A stretch of 64,000 nucleotides of DNA from Aristolochia californica (lineage: Eukaryota > Streptophyta > Magnoliopsida > Piperales > Aristolochiaceae). The translations under genes and the position numbers were made by a program. The notes below the pieces were generated by a model that saw only the letters and a list, made by a program, of their open reading frames with translations, made no database searches and was not told the origin of the DNA. Location of the stretch: the NCBI GenBank assembly GCA_029961685.1, contig JARWKL010000016.1:20156157-20220156 (forward strand). The letters run 5' to 3'. Positions 1 through 10,638 of this stretch are shown piece by piece (the stretch's first letter is position 1; every line of letters starts with the position of its first letter).

Positions 1-1
1 C

Positions 2-1678
2 TTAGTCCGGCTACACTTCTGTGAGCTATACTATGATAAACCTGGCCAGAGGATATTCAGGATTTACATAAACAATCGAACTGCTGCTGACAATGTTGAT
101 GTGTTTGTAAAGGCTGGAGGGAAGGACAAGGCATTTCACCAAGATTATGTTGATTCAGTGTTGCAGAATGTTGACACTCTCTGGGTTCAACTGGGGCCTG
201 ATATTACTGCCGGTGAATCTGGCACTGATGCACTTTTGAATGGGTTGGAGATTTTTAAAGTTAGCAGAAGTGGGAATCTTGCTCATGTTTCAGGAAGATT
301 TGATTCTGAGGGCAAACACTCAAGTGGTAGAAGGGGTATTCTATGGGGGATCATTTGTGGAGCTGTTGTTCTTGTTTGCATCGTTTCTGCTTTATGTGCT
401 TTCTTCTTCTGTTGCAAACAGAAAAGAAAAACAGCTCAAGCAAAAAGTCAGCCTTCAGGTTGGCGTCCACTGTTTCTTCATGCAACACTTGGGAGCACTA
501 CAGATGCTCGATCTAAATTTCCCCATAGTGCAAATGGGTCCATGGCTACAACGAGACTTGGCAGGAGATTCACCATTCCAGAGATCAGAACTGCAACTAA
601 AAACTTTGATGAATCACTGATAATTGGCACTGGAGGTTTTGGTAAGGTTTACAAGGGTGAGATTGAAGATGGGACGCTTGTGGCTATCAAGCGTGCCCAC
701 CCACAATCCCAGCAAGGGTTGAGGGAATTTGAAACCGAGATAGAGATGCTATCAAAGCTTCGTCACAGGCATCTGGTCTCCATGATTGGCTACTGTGACG
801 AACAGAATGAGATGATCTTAGTCTATGAATATATGGCAAACGGGACTGTAAGGAACCATCTGTTTGGTACTGATCTTCCTGCTCTCTCATGGAAGCAGAG
901 GTTGGATGTGTGTATTGGTTCTGCTCGTGGGCTCCATTATCTTCACACAGGGGCCGAGGGAGGAATAATTCATAGGGATGTTAAGACAACTAACATATTA
1001 TTGGATGAAAATTTTGTCGCAAAGGTGGCAGACTTTGGCCTATCAAAGACAGGCCCTACACTGGACCAGACCCATGTAAGTACTGCAGTGAAAGGAAGTT
1101 TTGGCTACCTTGACCCTGAGTATTTCCGTAGGCAGCAATTAACAGAGAAATCAGATGTTTACTCATTTGGTGTAGTGCTTTTTGAAGTGATTTGTGCACG
1201 GCCAGTTATAAACCCCAGCTTGCCCAAAGATCAGATCAACCTTGCTGAGTGGGCTATTAAATGGCAAAGACAGGGATCACTGGAGACCATTGTGGACCCC
1301 CAGCTTCAAGGTTCCTACTCTTTGGATTCTTTGAAGAAGTTTGGGGAAATTGCAGAGAAATGCTTGGCTGACGAAGGGAAGAACAGGCCCACTATGGGTG
1401 AAGTCTTGTGGCACTTGGAGTATGTGCTACAGCTGCAGGAAGCTTACACATGCAGTAACGACGGAGACTCGTTTACAAGGTCAGAGGTCAAATACACCAA
1501 TACTCTCCTTGGTGCACCAATGACTGTAATAGAAGAGAGTCGAAGTTCATTAGGTGAGGAGGACTGCATGGTGTCAAAAGGTGATGAGGGTGAATCAGAT
1601 ACTATGACAAGGATTCGTTCAGAGGATGCAACCAGAGGGGTGGATTTTTCACAGGTTGTTCATCCTCAAGGCAGGTGA
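2..1678 (+). CDS. HERK2-like CrRLK1L receptor kinase, 3' part
   Basis: The frame is open from the first bases, so the 5' end lies outside the window; the first in-frame ATG (101) is internal. The visible protein begins in the end of a malectin-like ectodomain (LHFCEL motif near base 16). A membrane segment follows at about 338-415, then a basic stop-transfer stretch and a Ser/Thr kinase domain: glycine loop GTGGFGKVYKG from 626, invariant Lys in VAIK, catalytic HRDVK at about 971, DFG at 1031, and the activation segment. HRD and DFG are intact, so it should be an active RD kinase. The juxtamembrane GWRPLFLH and the kinase sequence resemble Arabidopsis HERCULES2 (At1g30570) more than FERONIA or THESEUS1. 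CrRLK1L members act at the plasma membrane in cell-wall sensing and growth. No intron is visible in this part; the stop is at 1676-1678. Confidence 0.93.
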   Translation, partial: LVRLHFCELYYDKPGQRIFRIYINNRTAADNVDVFVKAGGKDKAFHQDYVDSVLQNVDTLWVQLGPDITAGESGTDALLNGLEIFKVSRSGNLAHVSGRFDSEGKHSSGRRGILWGIICGAVVLVCIVSALCAFFFCCKQKRKTAQAKSQPSGWRPLFLHATLGSTTDARSKFPHSANGSMATTRLGRRFTIPEIRTATKNFDESLIIGTGGFGKVYKGEIEDGTLVAIKRAHPQSQQGLREFETEIEMLSKLRHRHLVSMIGYCDEQNEMILVYEYMANGTVRNHLFGTDLPALSWKQRLDVCIGSARGLHYLHTGAEGGIIHRDVKTTNILLDENFVAKVADFGLSKTGPTLDQTHVSTAVKGSFGYLDPEYFRRQQLTEKSDVYSFGVVLFEVICARPVINPSLPKDQINLAEWAIKWQRQGSLETIVDPQLQGSYSLDSLKKFGEIAEKCLADEGKNRPTMGEVLWHLEYVLQLQEAYTCSNDGDSFTRSEVKYTNTLLGAPMTVIEESRSSLGEEDCMVSKGDEGESDTMTRIRSEDATRGVDFSQVVHPQGR

Positions 1679-2703
1679 GTGGCAGAACAGAACTGTATGA
1701 GTCAAAGTCCCTCCATATCTGTTATCCATCTTTATAATCTGTAGAGTGTTTTGGAATGTGACTTATCTTTCTATGCGCTTGAAATTTTTTCTCCTGAAAA
1801 GCTTTGAAATATTGGGATTGTTCAGTGATATTCATACTCCGTCATCGATGCAGCTCTTAAGATCATTTGTTTGTAATGTGTTTGCTGGGGTTATTTATAT
1901 TGGAGGGAGGTAGGGGCTCTTGATGGAAGGACCTATTAAATGGTCATAGATTTCTCTCCTTGTATTGATTGACACTTTTCCTCAATGCAGTTTTTATGAA
2001 TGTACATTATTTTTACAATGGCTCAATTGATGTTTGTGACTTCCTTCTTCAGTTGAATCGATTTAGTTCACATTGAATTAGGAGAAGAGTAGACTGATCC
2101 TCTGGCTCTTTAATTGAAGAGGTTTGATATATGTTCTTTGACCCTCATCTCCTCAGGGAAGGTGGAGAGTCCCGTTGTGAGCATCCCTTTCACCTCTAAA
2201 ACAGTTTGCTTTTGAGAGATTGGGAGGCTTCTACCCTCTCTTCTACATCATGGGATAGGGTCCCCCCTCCCCTCTCTCCTCCACCCGTTTACGAAGAAAT
2301 AAGGGTGGTAAGGTAAGAAGCTAGACTTGTCCTCTTGTCTTGACCATGACTGGAAGGACGGGGAACTGTCCCCTTGTATCTCCATCAAGATAAGGGAGGA
2401 ATAAACTAAGAGCAATTCCAATCTAATGTAAACGAGGACGGGTTAAACGAGGACTCGCCCGACACTCTAGAGTGTGAGATGCGGTCCGACACATGGACGT
2501 TACATCTAGGGTTAACGTCAGTTCGCCCCGGGGGCTGGATTTGCTTCTTCACTCGTACTCGCCGGGCGCTATTGTTCACCTGGTCTTTTAAGCCCAGGGG
2601 AGCACAGGTAAAAAAGTTGATCAAATTCAGAATAACAGTTTGGGGTCTGTAAAATTCTAGTACATCTCTGCAGAGTGCTCGGCATCTGCTCTTCCTCGCA
2701 ATA
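1679..2703. other. 3' flank of receptor kinase and upstream DNA of OLA1 remnant
   Basis: No coding region is supported here. The first few hundred bases are T-rich and probably the kinase 3' UTR. The stretch just before 2704 would be the 5' leader of the OLA1 remnant. Short ORFs on the minus strand at 2406-2835 have no recognisable domain. Confidence 0.5.
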
Positions 2704-2979
2704 ATGCCTCCCAAATCTGCTAAATCCAAGGAAGCCCCGTCCGAGAGGCCAATCTTGGGTCGATTCTCTTCTCACCTGAAGATCGGAATTGTATGTTTCG
2801 ATTTTATCTATTGTTTCTGGGTAGTTATTATACATGAATACCTATGCCTTCAGTGTTTCTCAACCTAGCTAAAATTACATCAGAATTCAGTCATTTTCAT
2901 GTTCTTTCTGCAGGCTTCTGGGAAGTACAGGCAGGAAGGAAAAACTTACATTGTGCAATCCAGTGGTGGGAAGAAGTAA
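2704..2979 (+). pseudogene. Collapsed OLA1/YchF (Obg-like ATPase 1) gene: first exon joined to last exon
   Basis: Exon 2704-2790 encodes a 29-residue start (MPPKSAKSK...RPILGRF...KIGI) that I recognise as the N-terminus of plant Obg-like ATPase 1. It stops at a GTATGT donor exactly where the G1/P-loop exon should follow. A 123-bp intron leads to acceptor TTCTGCAG and then exon 2914-2979, which encodes SGKYRQEGKTYIVQ and ends SSGGKK-stop, matching the OLA1 C-terminus. All exons for the GTPase core (G1-G5, coiled coil, most of the TGS domain) are missing, and about 11 residues before the final GGKK are also gone. Splicing would still give an in-frame product of 50 residues. The simplest reading is an internal deletion between the first and last introns, or a partial duplicate. 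It cannot be a functional ATPase; whether it is transcribed is unknown. Confidence 0.8.
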
Positions 2980-4265
2980 GCTTCTGAAAGTGGTTTATAC
3001 GACTCACACAGGCTTTCACCCCTCTCCGAGCAAGTCCAGTATGAATATATGGCTTTTCTTACATCGCTCGAATATTGATTTGGCCTTCTGCCTCCATTGT
3101 TATCCTAAATTGTATGTAACACTATCAGACTCGCTATACGGATTAAATTTACTCCGATAGTTTGAAAAAGATCATATCTCAGTCCCCCCGAGATTTTCTT
3201 TCTTTCAATCATTCTTTCCTGCTAAATTCTCAACTTTTTCAATAAGAATTTCAAGGCCAAAAATTTTATTTTCTAAATAATAGAAAGCATTCGTTGAAAC
3301 ACATGTATTCATTAGAATAAAGGGATAAATATTAGATTTTGCCCTGCAGGTTGTGGATGGAAGGAAAAAAAAAAAAACCAGTTGTTCGGATCATGGACTA
3401 GTTTCCCTGAACTCGACATGTACTAAACCCGATCTGTGGAGTTTTATAGCTGTAATGCCCTTAAAAAAAATGGATGAATGATATATATTTTTAGCAAAAC
3501 AAAGGTAGAAGCTTCTGCGAGTCACGCTGGTTCATCGTCCCAGCAATAACTTCCCATACTTCAGTGTTCATAATTGAATGTTTTGGGTTGATTTTAAATA
3601 CATTTAGTCCCACTGCCGCAATGAAAATCGATCCGGATTTCCTTCCGCAGTGGAAGAACTACCTCGCGCATTGATTATAGACCCATCATCATCTACAGAA
3701 TTGTATCCATTCTTCTTCGGATTAATTGTAGCAGGAGGAGGTAGCCACTGCAAGAGAGGGAAGACAAGAATATTTCATGGGAAAATGCAACGTGTTCTGC
3801 AGTACATCTGCACCTCGGCTCATGCACGCAGTTTGAACTCAATAAAATGGACGACATGCCATAAGAAGCAGCATGATTTCTGAATTGTCTCTGAACGGCT
3901 AACTTTCCAAACTATAATACGATCATGTACCGGCATATAGCTCTCATTTGCGAAAGAGATCGGAATGATTTGATCAGTTTCAGCTTTAACTAACGAAGAT
4001 ATCCTATATTCGTATTTAGATTTGGAGATAGTAAAAGTACTGGAAATTGATTAGCAACTTCAATCATTAAGGTTTCGGGACCATGAACAGATAGATCAGC
4101 TAAGGCCTTTCCTTCTGTTCCGAAAGTTCAAACAGGATAATCTTTCAGTTAGGATAGTACTTTCGGATTTTCCTTCATCCCCATTTTTTCTCAGTTCGAT
4201 ATTTGAAATCAGCACCATTCAGATAATGTGTAATCTACATCAATTCCGAAGTATTCTCTCTAATG
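2980..4265. other. Intergenic DNA, nothing recognised
   Basis: AT-rich spacer with a short poly-A run near 3366. I found no ORF with a recognisable domain; the small ORF at 3650-3883 has no family resemblance. The final 300 bases are the upstream region of the GH3 gene. Confidence 0.5.
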
Positions 4266-4276
4266 GCCAATATAAA
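4266..4276 (+). promoter_or_regulatory. Putative CCAAT/TATA core promoter of GH3 gene
   Basis: CCAAT at 4266-4270 runs directly into TATAAAT at 4270-4276, 57 bp before the ATG at 4333. That spacing leaves a 5' UTR of about 25-30 bases. It is a motif match only. Confidence 0.45.
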
Positions 4277-4332
4277 TTCGGGCAGTCTTTCCTGTTTCCA
4301 CACCACTGAATCGACTCTTCGTCTCCCCAAAA

Positions 4333-7086
4333 ATGGCTGCTTTGAGACTTCTCTTCCTTTTCTCCCTTTCTCTCCTCGCCGTCTCCGCCTCTTCCAGGTC
4401 CCTTACAGCCTCTTCGCCCTCCGCAACCAAATCCCGAAATGTCACGTACGTCTGCGACACAGCTAGGTACCTCGGCCTGGGACTCAATATGAACGATTAC
4501 TCCTTCTGCAACAAATCTCTTCCGTTCTCTCTCCGAGCCAAGGACTTGGTCGATCAGATGACACTCGAAGAAAAGGCCCTGCAGCTAGGCAACACGGCTT
4601 TCGGAGTAGCCAGGCTTGGCCTTCTTTCCTACGAGTGGTGGTCTGAGGCTCTTCATGGCGTCTCCAACGTCGGCCCCGGAACTCGTTTCGATAAAAACAT
4701 CGTTCCCGGTGCAACCAGCTTCCCCACACCCATCCTCTCCGCTGCTGCATTTAACGAGAAGCTGTGGAAAACCATCGGCCAGGTAACAGTCGATGACGGA
4801 TATTTTACATTCACTGTGACATTTGTTTCCTCCATTAATAGTCCTCATTCCATAATGCCGCCGTTCTTCCTATACTGCAGGTTGTCTCTACAGAAGCGAG
4901 GGCCATGTTCAATCTTGGCATGGCTGGACTGACGTACTGGAGCCCTAACATTAACGTGGTGAGAGACCCCAGATGGGGAAGAGCCATAGAGACACCAGGA
5001 GAAGACCCATATGTGGTGGGCAGATACGCAGTAAACTACGTCCGAGGCTTGCAGGATGTCGGGGGCTACGAGAACGTCGACGACTTGAACTCGAGACCCC
5101 TAAAGGTCTCCTCTTGCTGCAAGCATTACGCTGCTTATGATGTCGATGCCTGGATGCAGGTGGATCGTTACCATTTCGATGCCAGAGTACGTAATTTCTC
5201 CGCAAGTCTTTCCTTTCTCTGCTACTAAACTACAGTTCATCAATGGAATCAGAGACTGATTTTTAATTACGCAGGTTAGCGAGCAAGACATGGTGGAGAC
5301 CTTCCTGCGTCCTTTTGAAATGTGTGTCAAGGACGGTGATGTTAGCTCTGTGATGTGTTCTTACAACAAAATCAATGGCGTCCCGGCTTGTGCAGATAAC
5401 AGACTTCTTTCTGAGAAGATAAGAGGAGAATGGGATCTTCATGGTTACATCGTCTCCGACTGTGATTCCATCGAAGTCATGCTCCATGGCCACAAATGGC
5501 TCGGCGATGTACCAGAGGATGCAATTTCGCAAGCACTCGAAGCTGGTTTATCTAAATTCACTCAAATCCATTATTAGACTTCGTTTATAAAATCTATTTG
5601 TTAAAACGACTAACTGCTTCATTATCAAATCTTTTACAGGTTTGGATTTGGACTGTGGCAGCTTCTATCCGAACACAGCCGTCTCTGCAGTGGAGAGTGG
5701 AAGAGTCAAGGAAGAAGAGGTCGATAAGGCCCTGAAAAATCTCTACGTAGTCCTGATGAGGCTCGGGTTCTTCGATGGAAGCGTCGGCAACTACGAGTCG
5801 CTGGGGAAGGACGATGTTTGCAGCAAAGAGAGCATCGAGCTCGCAGCACAAGCAGCAAAAGAAGGAATCGTTCTTCTCAAGAACAACGAAACACTGCCAC
5901 TGGACCTGAAGAAACTGAAAAAGATCGCCCTGGTTGGCCCTCACGCAAATGCAACCGACGCTATGATCGGAAACTATGCCGGTATCCCTTGCCACGTAGT
6001 CTCCCCTCTTGATGCTTTCTCCCAGATCGTAACTGTAGATTATCAGATGGGTTGCGAAGACGTGCATTGTCGCACTGAGAGACTGATTTACCAGGCAGCC
6101 ATGGCTGCGAAGCACGCGGACGCTACCATCATTTTTGCCGGTTTGGATTTGAGCGTAGAGGCCGAGAGCTTAGATCGGACTGATCTTTGGCTTCCGGGTT
6201 ACCAGAACCAACTCATCTCGGAGGTTGCTGCTAGTGCCGCTGGCCCTGTTGTGCTTGTGATTTTCACCGCTGGCGGAATCGACATTTCTGCCATTCACAA
6301 CAATCCTAAGATTGCTGCTATTGTTTGGGCCGGTTATCCTGGTGAACAAGGAGGCAATGCCGTAGCTGATGTCGTTTTCGGCAACTATAATCCAGGTCAA
6401 TTTAATTCTTGCTCTTCGTTCTGAAATTTTAGCTTTTTAATTCATTGCTCATGGATTTTAGATCATTTGCAGGCGGGAGACTGCCTCTTACCTGGTACTA
6501 CGGCAATTACACTGATGAGCTTCCGATGACATCCATGCAACTGAGACCAGACGACGAGCTGGGTTACCCAGGAAGAACTTACAAGTTTTTCAACGGCTCT
6601 GTGGTCTACCCATTTGGTTATGGTCTCAGCTACACCACTTTTGCTTACACCCTAAACTCTGCAACTAGATCCTACCGAACAAAACTGAGTTCGCGTCAAC
6701 ACTGCGTTGCCATGAACCATACCGACGAGGCCATCGTCCGACCATGCCCAGCCATGCGAATTGATGACTTGAGCTGCAACGACTCGATTGAATTCGAGAT
6801 CGAGGTCGCGAATACAGGAAAGGTAGACGGCCCTCATGTCCTGCTCGTCTACTCCGTCCCTCCGGCAGGCCTCTTGTTTGCTCCGGCGAAGCAGGTGGTT
6901 GGGTTTGAGAGGGTGTTTGTGCCAGCCGGTGGCAGCGTAAAGACCAGCTTCAGCTTGAATATTTGCAAGAGCTTGAGCGTCGTGAAGAATTCTGGGTACA
7001 TTGTTCTCCCATCTGGCGAACACACCATCGTTGTTGGTGATGGAGAACAGTCCATCTCCTTCCCAGTGCAAGTTATTTATGAGTAG
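4333..7086 (+). CDS. GH3 beta-D-xylosidase / alpha-L-arabinofuranosidase
   Basis: Five exons with GT-AG borders: 4333-4782, 4881-5186, 5275-5545, 5640-6395, 6473-7086; 798 residues, normal for plant BXL enzymes. An N-terminal hydrophobic segment ([14 protein letters not shown]) is a signal peptide, so the enzyme is secreted to the wall. It removes xylose or arabinose from xylan and arabinan side chains. Family features in order: [38 protein letters not shown], the nucleophile motif GYIVSDCDS (candidate catalytic Asp about residue 314), a C-terminal GH3 domain with [14 protein letters not shown] sequence, PFGYGLSYT, and a fibronectin III-like tail ending QVIYE. AESLDR-type sequence in exon 4 is a candidate acid/base region. 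All phases join without a stop. Substrate preference cannot be read from sequence. It is convergent with psbR, with 360 bp between stop codons. Confidence 0.96.
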
Positions 7087-7266
7087 AGGTTTTTCTTTCT
7101 TAGTTTTATAGCAAAACAACTAGTATGGATCATGAGATGAAGAGATGTTACATGGTAGAAGCAGAATAAATAGAAAACCTCTTTCTATTTCTCTTCACAA
7201 TTTCTCTTGTAATAAATCAATCCCTTCTATTTCAAAAGAAGCAAGCAGCTAGCAGTATCCACAGTT

Positions 7267-7435
7267 GTTTCTGTCATAATATACATAAACGAGAGAGAAG
7301 ATGATAAGGACAGAGAGGGTGAGAAAAGAGGATCTTTAAGATCTAATAATTTACAAGAAGCAAATATGTTTCTGTCATAATATACATAAGCGAGAGAGAA
7401 GATGATAATTTACAAGAAGCAAATACAGAGTAAAC
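7267..7435. repeat. 101-bp imperfect tandem duplication in the 3' spacer
   Basis: The block GTTTCTGTCATAATATACAT plus the following GAGAGAGAAGATGATAA recurs at 7267 and 7368, a period of 101 bp, and AATTTACAAGAAGCAAATA is also found twice. It lies between the convergent 3' ends of the GH3 gene and psbR. Confidence 0.75.
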
Positions 7436-7446
7436 ACTGTACATCC

Positions 7447-8692
7447 CTACTGAGACAAAGCACTTGTGTTGAAGACAAGGAGGGCACCTCCTAAGAGAAG
7501 ACCAGCAAGAGTAACTGCCCAAATCAAGAGCCCTGTGGTTCCTGCATTAACCCATCAAAGAAGTTCAGAAAATAGTTCGGTAACTTCATCTTCAGTGGAG
7601 AATTTTTACCTCCTACATAGACATCACCACTGGGTGACCATTCATCAGGTGAGTAAATAGGACTGTAGATCAAAGAAACAGGATTACCCTTTCAGAAAAA
7701 TACTATCAAAACCCATAGTAATTATTGAACAAAGGTTCATCTCCCCAGTAAGAGAGCTGTTTGAAGTTTGAGGGCTTTTTACCTGTATCCATCAACATTG
7801 GCACCATATTTGTTTACAAATTGGTATACACCCTTCCCCTGCATCATCAATTACAAAATCAAACCCATTAAACACCGGAAAGGAATCATCATTTCTCATT
7901 ATTGAAGATGTAGATGAAAAGATGAGAACCTTGCCCTTCCTTCCTGATGCATCAAGACCCTCTTTCAAGGACATGCCTCCCCCAGGTCCTGAAAGAGGAA
8001 GTTCATATTCCCATTTCAGTGATCACCAAAACACAAACAGAAAAAGCAGGATTTGCACCCTAAACCCTAAACCCAGGTCCTGAAAGAGGAAGTTCATATT
8101 CCCATTTCAGTGATCACCAAAACACAAACAGAAAAAGCAGGATTTGCACCCTAAACCCTAAACCCAGGTCCTGAAAGAGGAAGTTCATATTCCCATTTCA
8201 GTGATCACCAAAACACAAACAGAAAAAGCAGGATTTGCATAACTATCGTGAAGATCTAAAACAAAAAAAAACAAAAAAGAAAAAAAAAAGAAAAAAAAAA
8301 AGAAAAACCCATTTCAGGAATCACCAAAACTTGAAATGAAAATTAGGCTTTGTATGGATCTAGAACTAGAGATAAAAAAAAAAAAGGGAGCAGTATCGCA
8401 TTGGCAGCAATCAGGATTGGACTCCATAATCGTCGCTGAGTGCAGAACTAAATAATCCCCCACATAAAGGATTAAAAACTAAGCTTTAGTTCAAAACCCC
8501 CATTTTATTTCACTTCTGAAGGGAGTACTATCACTGACCGTAAGGTTGTGAAGTCTTGATCTTCTTCTTGCCACCACTGGCCTCGATCTTAAAAGAAGAG
8601 GGTCTTGCCAGGGAAGGCAAGCCTCTGACGACGAACTTCTCTGACAAGGGAGAGGGCTTGAGAGTCAAGGACGACATGACAGAGGCTGCCAT
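7447..8692 (-). CDS. psbR: PsbR, photosystem II 10 kDa polypeptide
   Basis: Five exons read on the minus strand: 8692-8539, 7988-7930, 7838-7783, 7662-7610, 7541-7447; 417 nt, 138 residues, close to the usual 140. The start [15 protein letters not shown] and [11 protein letters not shown] form the chloroplast transit peptide; maturation is expected near the ASGGKK motif (about residue 38). The mature part has [30 protein letters not shown], then one hydrophobic helix at about residues 111-131 and the end NTSALSQ. PsbR is a thylakoid protein that helps hold the oxygen-evolving proteins PsbP and PsbQ on photosystem II. All intron borders are GT-AG and the frame is intact. Intron 1 carries the 91-bp tandem repeat described separately. 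Confidence 0.95.
7981..8239. repeat. 91-bp tandem repeat (about 2.8 copies) across the psbR exon 2 acceptor
   Basis: Copies start at 7981, 8072 and 8163 with an exact 91-bp step and near-identical sequence; the third stops at about 8239. The junctions carry CCCTAAACCCTAAACCC (8058-8074 and 8149-8165), the plant telomere heptamer in about 2.5 units. Read as psbR mRNA, each copy holds the polypyrimidine-CAG acceptor plus the first 8 bases of exon 2, so the intron has three copies of the same 3' splice site. Confidence 0.9.
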
Positions 8693-9020
8693 TTCTGCTC
8701 CGCCGAACACCCAATTAGCTCTTCTCCTTCCTTACTCTCTGTGATCTCAGCTGCCAGCAGAAAGGCAATGGAAGAATGCCAATTAGACCAGAAGAGTCGA
8801 TGTCCGCCTGACAAGTGGCAGTAAATATGCGGGTAAAACTAGATAGGGAGCGCCTCTTTATCCTTGCTTCCCGTAATATTTTTCGCACCAAATGACTTTT
8901 TCGTGTCGGATAACTTTCTCTTTCTAAATTATATTTAATGTACAAATAATAATGCTCCAATAATGTAGTATATGACCATTTGTTATGTACTAATGCAACA
9001 TTAACTTAAATTACTTGGTT
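8693..9020 (-). promoter_or_regulatory. Upstream region of psbR
   Basis: This is the 5' side of psbR on the minus strand. A GGATAAAGAG element (I-box-like, 8856-8865 read in reverse) fits a light-regulated gene, but this is only a short motif match. Beyond about 8900 the sequence becomes plain AT-rich spacer. Confidence 0.35.
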
Positions 9021-9166
9021 AGATGATGATCCAAAGGAAATTGTCACTTAGATGCCTCCTAAACGCCACACTAGCAAAAGGAGGTGGCACTGACAATTGG
9101 AGTTATAGAAAAACTCTACCAAAAACAAGATGTAGCACTATGGATAAGGTGAAGTGTCATACTCTC

Positions 9167-9340
9167 CTCTGGGACCCATGCGACGACTTTCCCTTCTTCG
9201 GCACTTCCCTCTCTTTCCCTCATCCCTCAAATCTCATAAACGAAGTCTCGGCCTTCGTCGACGGCCGGATCAATTGGAAAGAAACCCCGAATACTCACGT
9301 TAGGTCAATTCTCAATCCAAAGGGGGTTAAAGGTTCATAG
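9167..9340 (+). pseudogene. Class I small heat-shock protein, N-terminal fragment
   Basis: The frame encodes LWDPCDDFPFFGTSLSFP, then NEVSAFVDGRINWKETP and THV. This aligns with residues about 22-62 of the neighbouring intact sHSPs ([31 protein letters not shown]). There is no matching ATG and N-terminus upstream, and the alpha-crystallin domain is lost after THV where sequence turns AT-rich. It is a truncated relic about 1.5 kb upstream of the first intact gene. Confidence 0.8.
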
Positions 9341-9706
9341 GTCTCTTAATTATTTTTTCAAATTAATAAAATATAAAAAATTAAGGTATTTTATTCAAAT
9401 CTGATAAATAAATAAAAAATTAAGGGACTCAAGTTCATACTCCTCTTTCCTCTTCAAAAGAAGGGTGATGTTTAAAAATGTCTTTTTATTTATAAGCCAG
9501 TCATTAATTCAACTATATTTACAAAAATACCATTACCTCTACTTTATCATTAACAATGATAAAACAAAAAAAAAATCTAAAATAAACTTAAAACATCAAT
9601 AAAGGAGAGAAAATTTTAAAATAAGAAAAAAAAATTAAATTATTTAATTTAAGCTTAATTTTTAGATTATAAATATATATTTAACTTAGATGGAACTTAT
9701 TTTATA
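9341..9706. other. AT-rich spacer
   Basis: Very AT-rich DNA with A-runs and no coding potential that I can see. It separates the sHSP fragment from the MITE. Confidence 0.5.
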
Positions 9707-10276
9707 GGGGTGGCATCATATATATATGTTCAAGTTTAGTTTGATCTGAATATTTTAAACTCGAGTTCGAGTTTAGCCTCGAACCAAAAATTAAAATTGA
9801 ATTAGAGACCAAATTTTTTAACTAAGTTTGAATCTGAACTCAAGTCGGGTTCTAGCTCTAACTTATATTTAAAATTTTTAAAAAATTATAAAAATAAATA
9901 TTATAATTAATTGAAAAGTATCACATAAGAATCCAAGATATTGCAATAGAGCATACAAACAACTTCGTCAATAATGTATATTACAAACAATAACATTAGA
10001 TGTCGAATGACCAAAAAGGCTAAACCATCAATGGTCTTTGAGGTTTGAAATAACTAAGAGTAACTATTAATCAACTACAGAGAGAATTAACGAGAGTAAT
10101 TAAAATAAAAGGTATTTTTGTAAAAAAAAATTATACTAATTAGTCCGTTCATGAGCTAACAAATCAAGTTTGGGATATTTTGAATTTTAAATTTTATTTC
10201 AAGTTTAAACTCGAATTGAGTTCAAATAACAGTTGAACTGAACTAGGTTTTTTTAGCGAGTTTAAACGGTTTAGGA
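9707..10276. mobile_element. hAT-like MITE, family M, copy 1
   Basis: It starts GGGGTGGCATC, a hAT-type terminus also seen inverted at 57822-57832. Internal sequence (AATAACATTAGATGT, GGTTTGAAATAACTAAGAGTAACTATTAATCAAC, AAAGGTATTTTTGTAAA) is shared with copies at about 27955-28580 and 57215-57832. The right end is degenerate, so the border near 10276 is approximate. No ORF. It ends about 80 bp upstream of the heat-shock element of the first sHSP. Confidence 0.65.
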
Positions 10277-10352
10277 ACCAAATGGGCCGATCCATAAACC
10301 CGTATTCCGTAAATTTCTTGGCGTCAGACTCTGTTTTCTTCTCGTTTAACCC

Positions 10353-10365
10353 GAAAATTCCAGAA
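10353..10365 (+). promoter_or_regulatory. Heat-shock element of sHSP copy 1
   Basis: GAAAATTCCAGAA is a perfect GAAnnTTCnnGAA array. It lies 134 bp upstream of the TATA box, and the same 13 bases occur at the same relative place in copies 2 and 3. Confidence 0.8.
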
Positions 10366-10498
10366 AAGTCCAGAGAAGAGACTGTAGATGGCAATTTGCT
10401 TTCTGTAGTTTTCTGCGGTCTTCGTCCAGAACATTCTTTCTCACAGGAAAGGACTCGAAGGCTCCAGATTTTGTTTGAAAGCCGCGCGCATCTTCGCC

Positions 10499-10505
10499 TA
10501 TAAAT
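10499..10505 (+). promoter_or_regulatory. TATA box of sHSP copy 1
   Basis: TATAAAT, conserved in all three copies within CGCCTATAAATTCTC. It leaves a 5' leader of roughly 105 bases before ATG 10639. Confidence 0.75.
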
Positions 10506-10638
10506 TCTCTGAAGCTGTAGCGCTTCTCCTCATCGAAAGGTTTCGTGAATCTATATTCAGCGCGCTACTTCAACAAATCGACCCATCGTTTATCTTTCTT
10601 TGCAGTCAATCAGCTTTTAAGAGGAGTTGTAGAGAGAA

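Noticed and set aside
5594..6115. 173-codon minus-strand ORF
   Set aside because: It is the antisense shadow of GH3 exon 4 and has no domain.
7610..7662. Apparent 2-bp insertion and premature stop in psbR exon 4
   Set aside because: A second, careful reading of the line break at 7620/7621 gave an intact frame (GDVYVGG); the total CDS is 417 nt and divisible by three.
8058..8165. True interstitial telomere
   Set aside because: Only about 2.5 heptamers at each of two junctions; too short for a telomere relic, better explained as repair-linked or promoter-type telo-box sequence.
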